NCBI GenBank assembly: GCA_934630975.1
Contig: CAKTXH010000002.1
Span: forward strand, 1 to 64,000
Direction of reading: 5' to 3'
DNA from: an uncultured Clostridia bacterium
Lineage (GTDB): Bacteria > Bacillota > Clostridia > Christensenellales > Aristaeellaceae
DNA length: 64,000 bases
A model generated the notes under the pieces. That model was not told the DNA's origin and did not search any database. It saw nothing but the letters and a program-made list of their open reading frames with translations. The translations under genes and the position numbers were made by a program. Below are positions 1-7,342 of this stretch, in pieces (the first letter of the stretch is position 1; every line of letters starts with the position of its first letter).

Positions 1-53
1 AGTTGTTCAAATACGAGCTGCATCGCAGCTTCACGCGCTATTGGACGTGCCAT
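1..53 (-). CDS. nusB: NusB transcription antitermination factor, N-terminal fragment (runs off the left edge)
   Basis: Only the first 17 codons are present. They read MARPIAREAAMQLVFEQ, which matches the start of NusB proteins, where an AREkAlQ-LFQ motif opens the first helix. NusB binds boxA RNA with NusE in antitermination of rRNA transcription. The ATG at 51-53 is preceded by a GGAG at about 12 nt. The position directly downstream of asp23, amaP and DUF2273 is the usual one in Clostridia. The rest of the gene lies outside the window, so the call rests on a short stretch plus context. Confidence 0.75.
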   Translation of the reverse strand, partial: MARPIAREAAMQLVFEQ

Positions 54-102
54 TCTTCATTTGCTCCGATCCGTTTTTTATTGGTTCAATAGGAGCCGCT
101 TC

Positions 103-345
103 TCAGTAGCGGCTGTTTTCGTCATGATGGAAAAACAGATAAATGCTTTCCACAAATTTCTTCTTATCCTTCACACCGCCGATAAATGCGCCGATCAGGC
201 AGAAAAACGCAATCAGCAGCGCCGGCCCGACGCCGACCGTCAGGCAAAGCACCGCGAAAATCAGCCCAAGCGCCGCTCCGAAGAGCGTACAGGGCACCGT
301 GCCCGGCGTGAGCATCTGGCTCATAAACGTTTTCAAATCCATCAT
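103..345 (-). CDS. DUF2273 small membrane protein
   Basis: An 80-residue protein with two closely spaced hydrophobic segments (about residues 18-38 and 40-58) separated by a Gly/Pro turn, followed by a charged tail beginning KDKKK. Size, topology and position between amaP and nusB fit the DUF2273 family, small proteins that travel with Asp23 genes in Firmicutes. A role in membrane localisation of the Asp23 complex is a guess from neighbourhood only. Its ATG overlaps the stop codon of amaP (ATGA), so the two are probably translationally coupled. Confidence 0.8.
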   Translation of the reverse strand: MMDLKTFMSQMLTPGTVPCTLFGAALGLIFAVLCLTVGVGPALLIAFFCLIGAFIGGVKDKKKFVESIYLFFHHDENSRY

Positions 346-1112
346 GCCTGTTCACCCTGCTCCTGCTCAACTGTCTGCGGCTCATCGCTTTGTTCCGCTT
401 CTTCCGCCGCGCCGTCAGCCTGCGTTTCAGGCGCTTCAGCGTTTTCGGCCTCGGTTTCCGCGTTCTGCGTCTCTTCCGCCGGTTCTTCCGACTTGCCTAC
501 GGGCAGCGGATCGGCGTCAAGGCCGAGCAGCGCCGTCGGGATGGCATACGGGGAAGCTTCCGTCTTTTCATCCGCCGGAATGGTGCTGTCCACAAAGACG
601 CGCACTTCCTGCACCATCACGCCGGAGCAGGCTTCCAGATACTTTTTGATCTGCTTTTGCAGCGCGGAAATGGCCAGCGGCATGCTGATATCCGATTGCA
701 GCGAGATATGCACATCCACGCGGATACTCTCCTCATCGCTGTACAGCGACGAGGTAACGACCTTCAATTCCGCGTGCTGGTTGAGGCACTTGTTCACCAG
801 CGTTTCCAGCGCCTTGAGCGAAATGCGAACCATGCCGTTTTCGTTGCGCTGAATCGCGTAGTTGCTCGAGCGCTTCTTGCGGGACGGCAGAATCATCGCG
901 AACAGCAGCAGGAACAGTAGTACAAACAGCGCCGCAATGCCCGCCATCGCCGCCTTGACGACAAACTTGCTCATGTCCACCGCGGTGATCCAGCCCGTGA
1001 TCATATCAAAGGAGATTTTTCCGACAAGCAGCGCAACCACACCGGCGGCGCAGCCCAGCGCAATCAGCGCGCACAGCAGGATCAGAATTCGATCCCATAC
1101 AGGATGTTTCAA
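342..1112 (-). CDS. amaP: AmaP-like alkaline shock response membrane anchor protein
   Basis: 256 residues with two membrane segments near the N terminus (about 8-30 and 52-76), a soluble domain at about 90-170 that resembles the Asp23 fold, and an acidic, Glu/Gln/Ala-rich disordered tail from about 175. In Staphylococcus AmaP anchors Asp23 to the membrane; the same role is likely here because asp23 is the next gene upstream in the transcript. The protein is longer than many AmaP proteins because of the acidic tail, and the neighbouring Asp23 ends in a similar acidic tail. Confidence 0.82.
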   Translation of the reverse strand: MKHPVWDRILILLCALIALGCAAGVVALLVGKISFDMITGWITAVDMSKFVVKAAMAGIAALFVLLFLLLFAMILPSRKKRSSNYAIQRNENGMVRISLKALETLVNKCLNQHAELKVVTSSLYSDEESIRVDVHISLQSDISMPLAISALQKQIKKYLEACSGVMVQEVRVFVDSTIPADEKTEASPYAIPTALLGLDADPLPVGKSEEPAEETQNAETEAENAEAPETQADGAAEEAEQSDEPQTVEQEQGEQA

Positions 1113-1143
1113 CCTGTGTTTCCTCCTTTACGGCAGTCGTTTT

Positions 1144-1698
1144 TTATTCCTGCTCGGAGGATTCTTCCTCCTGCTCGGTTTCTTCTTCGCCCGGTTCGTC
1201 AGCCGCCTCTTCCTTGGCGGCCTCCTGCTCCTGCGGCTGAGCCGGCGCTTCCTGCGCGGCCTTGCCTTCCTCCAGCGCGTGCTGCTCCTCTTCCTCTTCG
1301 AGGTTCAGCGCGATCTTCTGGCTCTGCTGAAGCTCTTCGTTTTCCTTTTCAAAGCTCACGCCGACCACGTGCAGATCCACCTTTTCCACATGCAGACCCG
1401 TCATGGATTCGATGGATTTGCGCACGTTCTCCTGCGCGCTGCGGCCAACCTTCTGAATGGGCATGCCGTAATCGACCGTCACGCTGACGTCAACGCTGAC
1501 GTCCTCGCCGTTCATATCCACGCGCACGCCGCGCGGCACTTTGCCCTTGCCCAGCAGGCCGTTGTTGCCCGCGATGGCGGAGATGCCGTCCACTTCCGTG
1601 GTGGCCACGCTCACGATGGTGGAAATGACTTCATTGGCGTATGTGATCTGACCGTTATCCTGTTCACGGTCGATATCGACGTTCTGATTTTCGTTCAT
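1144..1698 (-). CDS. Asp23/Gls24 family envelope stress protein
   Basis: 184 residues. Residues about 15-125 are a typical Asp23 domain, beginning GQITYANEVISTIVSVAT and including the VDGISAIAG motif and the repeated V-V-V-V-D strand pattern. After this comes a 50-residue Glu/Ala/Gln tail of strongly negative charge, which is unusual for the family and matches the tail of AmaP. Members are abundant membrane-associated proteins linked to cell-envelope homeostasis. The start follows a GGGAGGTG ribosome site. A separate promoter lies just upstream. Confidence 0.88.
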   Translation of the reverse strand: MNENQNVDIDREQDNGQITYANEVISTIVSVATTEVDGISAIAGNNGLLGKGKVPRGVRVDMNGEDVSVDVSVTVDYGMPIQKVGRSAQENVRKSIESMTGLHVEKVDLHVVGVSFEKENEELQQSQKIALNLEEEEEQHALEEGKAAQEAPAQPQEQEAAKEEAADEPGEEETEQEEESSEQE

Positions 1699-1728
1699 TT
1701 CAAAAACACCTCCCTATGGATATTCACT

Positions 1729-1757
1729 AGTATAGCAGATTTTTCGTCCGTGCACAA
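1729..1757 (-). promoter_or_regulatory. Probable sigma-A promoter for asp23-amaP-DUF2273-nusB
   Basis: On the minus strand TATACT (1729-1734) is preceded by TTGTGC (1752-1757) with a 17-nt spacer. The -10 is good and the -35 is weak. It sits in the 70-bp gap between spoIIIAH and asp23, which would free the asp23 group from sporulation control. Confidence 0.5.
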
Positions 1758-1768
1758 TTCCAATTCGC

Positions 1769-2320
1769 TTATTTTTTGATCAGAATGATTTTTAGTTGCG
1801 CCGTTTCCATCCCGGATTGCCCGCTGATTGCGTTTAAAACCCGATTTCTGGCGTTTTCGTCCATGCCGAACGCCTGCGGCACCAGCAGCGTCATTCCCTG
1901 TACGCCGCAGACCGCAAGCGCTCCTTCCGCGCCCATCCCTTCCAAGATGGCCGTCGTCTGCGCTTCAAGCTCCATCCGGGCGGCAATCTGCGCCTTCTGC
2001 GCCAGCGCGTCCTCTTTCGCCGCCGAACCCGCCCCCGCGTCCGCGATCACCCCGTCAAGCAGCGCCAATTCTGCCTCGCGCTGTCCGTCAAGCCGCGCTT
2101 TGACCTGTGAAATCGAGCCGCCGCCAATCGCGTCGCCCTCCAATTCCGTCCGCGTCACGGGCAGGCTGACAACCGATTGCACGTTCTTCGTTCTCGCCGC
2201 GCCCGCATAGCCGCATACGCCCAGCAAAGCCAGCAGCAGCGCGCCGCAGAATACGCGCAGCGCCCCAACCGGGTGGCGGTAAATGGTTTTTTTGAAGCCC
2301 TTTCCATCCTTTTTGATCAT
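1769..2320 (-). CDS. spoIIIAH: Stage III sporulation protein AH (SpoIIIAH)
   Basis: 183 residues from the ATG at 2318-2320, which overlaps the spoIIIAG stop (ATGA); the longer reading frame upstream is not needed. One membrane segment (about 20-40) is followed by an extracytoplasmic coiled-coil region (about 60-125) and a C-terminal ring-building domain of alpha/beta type ending in an Ile/Lys-rich strand. In Bacillus SpoIIIAH sits in the mother-cell membrane and meets SpoIIQ of the forespore to form the feeding channel. It is somewhat shorter than the Bacillus protein (about 218 residues). No spoIIQ gene is in the window. Confidence 0.85.
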   Translation of the reverse strand: MIKKDGKGFKKTIYRHPVGALRVFCGALLLALLGVCGYAGAARTKNVQSVVSLPVTRTELEGDAIGGGSISQVKARLDGQREAELALLDGVIADAGAGSAAKEDALAQKAQIAARMELEAQTTAILEGMGAEGALAVCGVQGMTLLVPQAFGMDENARNRVLNAISGQSGMETAQLKIILIKK

Positions 2321-2700
2321 CTTTTTCCTCCCGTCATGACACTTACGGCCGAATTCGGCAACCCCAGCAGCGCGCAAAGCGCCTGCTCGAGCTGCATGCG
2401 CACCAACGGATCATCCGCCCCTTGCGCTACTGCAATCGCGCCGCAGGGCACTTCGCCGCCTGTTTCGCTTTTCAAAAGTCCCGTTCCGCCCGCCTGCGTT
2501 TTTCGGGTCATGATCGTCACCTCCACGCGTCCCGCTCCCTCCACGCGGGATAAAACCTCCGACGCCTGCTTTTCAAGCCTGTCCATTCCGCTCGTCCCTT
2601 CCCGCAGGGCGCAATAGCTGATCATCAAAAACGCAAGGAGCAGCAGCAGAAGCACCTGCGACGTGAGCGCCGCCTTGATCCTTCTGAACCAATCCGCCAC
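2317..2700 (-). CDS. spoIIIAG: Stage III sporulation protein AG (SpoIIIAG), short form
   Basis: 127 residues: one membrane segment (about 13-30) and a compact ring-building domain with the family pattern GAGRVEVTIMT, then GAIAVAQGADDP and a final LLGLPNSAVSV strand. Bacillus SpoIIIAG is about 229 residues; the insertion that forms the beta-triangle collar of the ring is largely missing here. Identity is secured by gene order between AF and AH. The reading frame shows no internal stop or frameshift sign, so the short form looks native. Confidence 0.82.
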   Translation of the reverse strand: MADWFRRIKAALTSQVLLLLLLAFLMISYCALREGTSGMDRLEKQASEVLSRVEGAGRVEVTIMTRKTQAGGTGLLKSETGGEVPCGAIAVAQGADDPLVRMQLEQALCALLGLPNSAVSVMTGGKR

Positions 2701-2715
2701 GCCGCAGCCTCCTTT

Positions 2716-2925
2716 CTATTTCATCATGCAATCCAGAATGGCTTCCACGCTCGTCGCCTGCGCCAGCGCCGCCCACAGGGTATATACGCCGTCCAGCGTC
2801 AGGTGCAGCATCAGCAGCCCGCCGATCATCCGCAGGCTTCCCTTCGCGTCGCTTTCGCCCAGCGCCATCTGGATAATTGCGGTCAGGGCGCAAAGCGTGC
2901 ACAGCCGCGCCATCAGGGTCATCAC
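2716..2925 (-). CDS. spoIIIAF: Stage III sporulation protein AF (SpoIIIAF), membrane part only
   Basis: A 69-residue protein holding two hydrophobic segments (about 5-21 and 32-54). Bacillus SpoIIIAF is about 206 residues: two membrane segments followed by a soluble domain. Here the stop comes directly after the second segment and spoIIIAG starts 15 nt later, so the soluble domain is absent. The assignment rests on position between AE and AG and on topology; sequence similarity alone would be weak. Confidence 0.7.
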   Translation of the reverse strand: MMTLMARLCTLCALTAIIQMALGESDAKGSLRMIGGLLMLHLTLDGVYTLWAALAQATSVEAILDCMMK

Positions 2926-2940
2926 GCGCCCCGCCTCCCC

Positions 2941-4101
2941 TCATCGCAGCAGCACCGTCAGGTTGCCGACCAGCAGCACCTGCACAATCAGCAGAAAATA
3001 CATCGTTCCGACGCACAGCATCGTGATAAAAAACAGCACGACCGTTCTTGAAAAATCCCCAATGGCGCAGACAATATCGCCGTCCGCGACCGGCTCGAGC
3101 AGAGCCGCGCTCAGCCGCAGCATGAACACCACCGCCAGTGTGCGCAGAAGCGGGCCAAGCAGCGCGCCGACCAGCACGAGCACCGCTGCCACGCCCAGCG
3201 CGTTTTTGACAATCAGCGTACATCCCACCAGCGTATCCATCGTATCGGAAAACATGCCGCCGACAACCGGCACAAAGTTGTCCACCGCGTATTTGGCCGC
3301 GCGGATCGCCACGCCGTCGATGCTGGCGCTCGTCACGCCTTGCAGCGACATCGCCCCGAGGAACACCGTGAAGCTCACGCCCAGCAGCCAGCAGACCGCC
3401 CCGCGCAAAAGCTGCGCCATCCGGGTCAGGTGCGCCCGGTCGGATAGATGGTTCACCGCCGTCACCGCACAGGTGCACATCACCAGCCGCAGGATCACCT
3501 CCCGCGCCAGAAACACCATGCTCCCGGAGGCCGCCGCGACCATCGGGTGCAGAAACGCCGACGACGCGCTTCCGCCCAGCGCCGTGAGCAGGGTCAGCAG
3601 CATCGGCAGAAGCCTTTCCATGTGGCGCGTCATGGTCACGATGGTCTGCCGCGTATGCGACAGCTCGCCGAGCGTCACGACGATCACGGGCATCAGCACC
3701 AGCACAAAGCAGGCGCTCCTGCTCATGGCCGCAAGCGAATCCGATTGCGGCGCAAGCGTATGAATCAGCAGGCTGGCCAGCACAACCGGCAGCATGATGG
3801 AAAGCATCATCCGAAACAGCGCGCCGACCTCCTGCGTAAACACGCCGAGCACCGCCGTCAGCGCGTCGTCCGCCGACAGGCTTTCCCCGCCTGCGAGCGC
3901 GCGCACCGTCTGTTCAAGCGTTTGGCGTTCCGGCCAGCCGGGCACATCCAGCGTGATATCCTCAACCGCCGCAAAATTCACGCCGTCCATCACGCGCTCA
4001 ATGCCCGCCGCAACCTGTTCGTTCGCATCCTTTGCCTCTTCCGCCGCAGCAGCCGTCGGAAGCAGCAGCGCAAGCAGAAAAAGCGCCGCAAGCCGTTTCA
4101 T
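2941..4101 (-). CDS. spoIIIAE: Stage III sporulation protein AE (SpoIIIAE)
   Basis: 386 residues from the ATG at 4099-4101, which overlaps the stop of spoIIIAD. It opens with a signal peptide (MKRLAALFLLALLLPTAAAA) and has about seven membrane segments in the second two thirds, with the conserved stretch ASIDGVAIRAAKYAVDNFVPVVGG. SpoIIIAE is the polytopic membrane component of the SpoIIIA-SpoIIQ feeding complex. The open frame continues further upstream but that part has no membrane or family character and would overlap spoIIIAD completely. Confidence 0.9.
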   Translation of the reverse strand: MKRLAALFLLALLLPTAAAAEEAKDANEQVAAGIERVMDGVNFAAVEDITLDVPGWPERQTLEQTVRALAGGESLSADDALTAVLGVFTQEVGALFRMMLSIMLPVVLASLLIHTLAPQSDSLAAMSRSACFVLVLMPVIVVTLGELSHTRQTIVTMTRHMERLLPMLLTLLTALGGSASSAFLHPMVAAASGSMVFLAREVILRLVMCTCAVTAVNHLSDRAHLTRMAQLLRGAVCWLLGVSFTVFLGAMSLQGVTSASIDGVAIRAAKYAVDNFVPVVGGMFSDTMDTLVGCTLIVKNALGVAAVLVLVGALLGPLLRTLAVVFMLRLSAALLEPVADGDIVCAIGDFSRTVVLFFITMLCVGTMYFLLIVQVLLVGNLTVLLR

Positions 4102-4478
4102 TGCAGCGCGCCGACCGCCATTTGCGTCAGCTTGAGAAAAATCGGGAGGGACACGCCCAGCAGCATCAGCCGCCCGCAAAGCTCCGCGCGGCAGGCAATC
4201 GACGGCGCATCCATATCCCGGCAGACCTGCGCGGCGAACTGCGTCATCAGCACAATGCCCATCGCCTTGAGCATCGTCTGCCCATATACCGCATCCAGCG
4301 ATAATTCGGATAGAAAATCCCGAATCTGCGCCGCGTATTCGCCCACGGCGGGCAGCAGCATCGAAAGCGTCATCGCGCCGAACGCCACGCACAGCAGCGC
4401 CGCAGCGCCCGGGTTCATCTGCCGCAAAAGCATCGTCATCACCGCCGCAAGCAGACAGAAACCAATCAGCCGAACCAT
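4098..4478 (-). CDS. spoIIIAD: Stage III sporulation protein AD (SpoIIIAD)
   Basis: 126 residues, almost all hydrophobic, with four predicted membrane segments and the family stretch around LKAMGIVLMTQFAAQVCRDMD. The length is the usual one for SpoIIIAD (about 130). It is a small membrane subunit of the SpoIIIA complex. It lies 12 nt after spoIIIAC and overlaps spoIIIAE by four bases, as expected for a coupled operon. Confidence 0.9.
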   Translation of the reverse strand: MVRLIGFCLLAAVMTMLLRQMNPGAAALLCVAFGAMTLSMLLPAVGEYAAQIRDFLSELSLDAVYGQTMLKAMGIVLMTQFAAQVCRDMDAPSIACRAELCGRLMLLGVSLPIFLKLTQMAVGALQ

Positions 4479-4490
4479 GATGCGCCTCCC

Positions 4491-4688
4491 TTAATACAAG
4501 CCGAAAATGCTTTTGACGTTGTTGAGCAGCTGCGCCACCAGATCCACCACCAGAAACATCACCACGACCAGCCCCGCTACCGAGGCCAGCACGGCGATAT
4601 CTTCCCTGCCCGCCTTTTGCAACACCTGATTCACCGCGAAAATCAGAATACCGACGCCCGCAATCTGAAACAGCAGATCAATGTTCAT
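4491..4688 (-). CDS. spoIIIAC: Stage III sporulation protein AC (SpoIIIAC)
   Basis: A 65-residue protein with two membrane segments (about 5-22 and 32-50). The start MNIDLLFQIAGVGI and the central NQVLQKAGREDIA loop are characteristic of SpoIIIAC, whose normal length is about 66-68. It is a membrane subunit of the SpoIIIA channel made in the mother cell. A purine-rich ribosome site (GGGAGGCGTGG) precedes the start. Confidence 0.92.
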   Translation of the reverse strand: MNIDLLFQIAGVGILIFAVNQVLQKAGREDIAVLASVAGLVVVMFLVVDLVAQLLNNVKSIFGLY

Positions 4689-4700
4689 CCCACGCCTCCC

Positions 4701-5222
4701 TTAGATCAGCATCAGAAACGCCGCCGCGCCGCCCGTCACGCCCAGCGTGCGAATCATCTGCGCCCGTCTGGCCGCATTCTGGCGAAGGCTCTCCTCCCGC
4801 TGGCGCAGGCGCTCGTCCGCGTCGGAAAGAATCCGAATTTGCTCGTCAAGCCCCGTTCGGCCAAGTTCGGCCAGCACCTGTTCAAACGCGCTTTTGTCCG
4901 TTTCGGCCAGCACGCCATAGCTGGGCGTTTTGCCCACCTCGCGCACAAAAAGTTCGATGAGCTGCGGGTTGGCGCTGTTTTCCATCCGTTCGCCGCATAG
5001 ACGCAGCAGCCTTGTCAATTCCCTTTGCTCACGCGTCGCGCGCAAATCCATCCCTTTGAGCAGCGCCGCCAGCGGCAGCCGCTCATAGCGAATCACGTCG
5101 TTCATCCGCAGGATGCAGCGCCGCATCGCCTGAATCCAGCGAACGCGCCGCATTTCGCCGTCTGCCGCCGCAAAGCCGATTGCGCTAAGCGAAATCATCG
5201 CCATTACCGCCGTATCCCACAT
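4701..5222 (-). CDS. spoIIIAB: Stage III sporulation protein AB (SpoIIIAB)
   Basis: 173 residues from the ATG at 5220-5222, chosen because a strong GGGAGAAGGGACAG ribosome site lies just upstream. It has an N-terminal membrane segment (about 5-20), a long charged helical region (about 25-145) with a coiled-coil stretch rich in Glu, Arg and Gln, and a hydrophobic C terminus. This is the SpoIIIAB layout and length (about 171). It is a bitopic or bi-anchored part of the SpoIIIA complex and follows spoIIIAA by 16 nt. Confidence 0.88.
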   Translation of the reverse strand: MWDTAVMAMISLSAIGFAAADGEMRRVRWIQAMRRCILRMNDVIRYERLPLAALLKGMDLRATREQRELTRLLRLCGERMENSANPQLIELFVREVGKTPSYGVLAETDKSAFEQVLAELGRTGLDEQIRILSDADERLRQREESLRQNAARRAQMIRTLGVTGGAAAFLMLI

Positions 5223-5238
5223 CTGTCCCTTCTCCCTT

Positions 5239-6168
5239 CTAAAGCGGCTTTCCTTCCGCGTCATATGCCGCCGCAAGCCGCCCGTGGCGCCCGAGCAGCA
5301 GATACCGCTCAAACACGGCCGCATCGTACAGCCTTTTTAAGACCGGGCGGCGAAGAACGTCCTCCCAGGTTCCGGCATGCGCGCTGGCCATCAGGCCGAT
5401 TCCGCATCTTGCCGCGTTCTCAAGCGCCTGCGCATCCCGCTCATTGCCGATTTCGTCGCAAAGCATTGCCTGCGGCGCCATTGCGCGCAAAAGCATCTCC
5501 ATCGCCGTCGCCTTGTCCACGCCGCGCATCACGTCCAGGCCCATTTCCGCCGTTCCCGTCGGAAAAAGCTCCTCCCGCTCGTCGCAGACCGCCACCCGGA
5601 ACCCCATACCCGCCAGCCTTTTCGCCGCGTCGCGCAGAACCGTCGTCTTGCCGCATCCCGGCGGGCCGAAAAGCAGCGCCCGCCGAATTCTTCCGTTCTC
5701 CTCTGCGACATGCGGCAAAACGCTTTCGCTCGCCCCCGGAACGTCTCTGGCTATGCGGATACACACGGACGTCGGCGACGAAAGCCGCCTGTTTCCATGT
5801 TCATCCCGCGTCACGCGTCCGCACACGCCCGCGCGGCAGCCGTTTTCCAGCGGAATATATCCCTGCGCCAGCTGCGTTTCATAGGCATAGCGCGAATAGC
5901 CGCAGAGCGCCGTCACCAGCTCGTCCACATCCTGCGGCGAAAAAACGACGTCCTGCGCTTCGCTCTGCCCGTCAAATACGAAGCAGGCGTTCTGCCCGGC
6001 GTAAAACCGCATCTCCTCCAGCCGCCGCGCCTGCTTTATCGGCAGATCCAGCAGGCATTTCGCCGCCTTGGGCGACATGCGCGCGGCCAGCGCCCGCCGT
6101 TCCTCCTCCAGCGGCCCACCCCCCTTATCGACGCAAAAAACGCAGAGGTTTCGTTCCTCTGCGTTCAT
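5239..6168 (-). CDS. spoIIIAA: Stage III sporulation protein AA (SpoIIIAA), ATPase; start uncertain
   Basis: Up to 309 residues. It carries Walker A (GPPGCGKTT, about 168-176), Walker B-like AMLCDEIGNE and the secretion-ATPase type fold of SpoIIIAA, which is thought to power the feeding channel. The 5' end is a problem: the ATG at 6166-6168 has no ribosome site and codons 2 onward form one arm of the intrinsic terminator of thiI. Family alignment from memory suggests the true start is nearer residue 20-31: a CTG at 6109-6111 behind AAGGGGGG, a CTG at 6088-6090 behind GGAGGAGGA, or the ATG at 6076-6078. The coordinates given are the longest form. Confidence 0.85.
   Translation of the reverse strand: MNAEERNLCVFCVDKGGGPLEEERRALAARMSPKAAKCLLDLPIKQARRLEEMRFYAGQNACFVFDGQSEAQDVVFSPQDVDELVTALCGYSRYAYETQLAQGYIPLENGCRAGVCGRVTRDEHGNRRLSSPTSVCIRIARDVPGASESVLPHVAEENGRIRRALLFGPPGCGKTTVLRDAAKRLAGMGFRVAVCDEREELFPTGTAEMGLDVMRGVDKATAMEMLLRAMAPQAMLCDEIGNERDAQALENAARCGIGLMASAHAGTWEDVLRRPVLKRLYDAAVFERYLLLGRHGRLAAAYDAEGKPL
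6135..6165 (-). terminator. Intrinsic terminator after thiI, overlapping the annotated 5' end of spoIIIAA
   Basis: A perfect 10-bp inverted repeat (6139-6148 with 6156-6165, 7-nt loop) is followed on the minus strand by six T (6135-6140). It lies 25 nt beyond the thiI stop codon. Confidence 0.85.
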
Positions 6169-6189
6169 CTTATGTCGGGTATACGGATT

Positions 6190-7338
6190 TTAGCCCACTT
6201 CAACAACTTCCGTGCCTTCGATAGCGGCGGCAATCAAGGCTTCGCTGTCCAGCGCCTCCTCGGCTTTTTCAATCAGCGCGATGCGCGGGTGCGTCGCCGG
6301 ATGCTTCGGGGTAAAGACCGTACAGCAATCCTCATACGGCAGGGAGGAGGTTTCAAACGTGCCGATCTTCTGCGCGCGCTCGATAATTTCGCTCTTATCC
6401 ATGCCGATAGCCGGACGGAAAACCGGCATATCGACCACCGCATCCGTGCAGCCGAGCGCCTCCATCGTCTGGCTGGCAACCTGGCCGATGGATTCGCCGG
6501 TGATCAGCGCCTGCGCGCCGTCCTGACGGGCGATGATCTCGGCGATGCGCATCATGTAGCGGCGCATGATGAGCGTCGTATAGTTCTCCGGGCACTTGGC
6601 GTGAATCTGCATTTGAATCTCGGTAAACGGCACGACATGCACGCGCATCCTGCCGCAGTATTCGCTCAGCAGCCGCGCCAGTTCGAGCACCTTTTCCCGC
6701 GCGCGCTCGCTGGTATACGGGAAGGAATGATAGTGCACACAGCAAAGCTCCACGCCGCGCTTGGCGATCATGAAACCCGCTACCGGGCTGTCGATGCCGC
6801 CGGAGAGCAACAGGCACGCCTTGCCGTTGGTGCCCATCGGCATGCCCTCCACGGCGGGGATGCGCTTTACGGACAGATACGCGTGGTCGCGGATCTCGAT
6901 CATCATCGTGTGATCCGGGTTGTTGACGTCCACGGTCAACTGCGGCACATGGTCGAGGATGTAGCCGCCCGCCTCGCGCATAATCGCCGGAGAATCGAGC
7001 GGATAGCGCTTATCGGAACGGCGCGCCAGCACTTTGAACGTGCCGGAAAGCGGCTCCATCATCTTGGCCGCCTGCTCGCAGATCGCCTCGAAATTCTCCT
7101 TATCCATTTCAATGGCCGGGCTGACGGAATGAACGCCGAACACGCGCGTCACACGGCGGATACATTCGTCCATATCCGTAAAATCGGATACATAGAAGCG
7201 TCCTTCGCTCATCCAGACGCGGCCATTCACCGGGCGCACGGCCTGACGGATGTGATCCATCAGCTTTTTCATAAAGAACGGGCGGTTCTGCCCCTTCAAA
7301 AACACCTCGCCGAAGCGAACCAACAGGATTTCTCTCAC
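6190..7338 (-). CDS. thiI: tRNA 4-thiouridine sulfurtransferase ThiI
   Basis: 382 residues. An N-terminal ferredoxin-like and THUMP region (about 1-165) is followed by the PP-loop ATPase motif SGGIDSP (about 177-183). The rhodanese domain found in enterobacterial ThiI is absent, as is usual in Firmicutes, and the protein has the normal length of that short form (about 380-400). ThiI adenylates U8 of tRNA and replaces the oxygen with sulfur taken from a cysteine desulfurase. The nifS-type desulfurase gene ends 4 nt upstream, so donor and acceptor are made together. Confidence 0.93.
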   Translation of the reverse strand: MREILLVRFGEVFLKGQNRPFFMKKLMDHIRQAVRPVNGRVWMSEGRFYVSDFTDMDECIRRVTRVFGVHSVSPAIEMDKENFEAICEQAAKMMEPLSGTFKVLARRSDKRYPLDSPAIMREAGGYILDHVPQLTVDVNNPDHTMMIEIRDHAYLSVKRIPAVEGMPMGTNGKACLLLSGGIDSPVAGFMIAKRGVELCCVHYHSFPYTSERAREKVLELARLLSEYCGRMRVHVVPFTEIQMQIHAKCPENYTTLIMRRYMMRIAEIIARQDGAQALITGESIGQVASQTMEALGCTDAVVDMPVFRPAIGMDKSEIIERAQKIGTFETSSLPYEDCCTVFTPKHPATHPRIALIEKAEEALDSEALIAAAIEGTEVVEVG

Positions 7339-7342
7339 CGTT

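Noticed and set aside
2941..4392. Longer form of SpoIIIAE starting at 4392
   Set aside because: The extra part covers spoIIIAD completely, while the ATG at 4101 opens a clear signal peptide and overlaps the spoIIIAD stop in the usual way.
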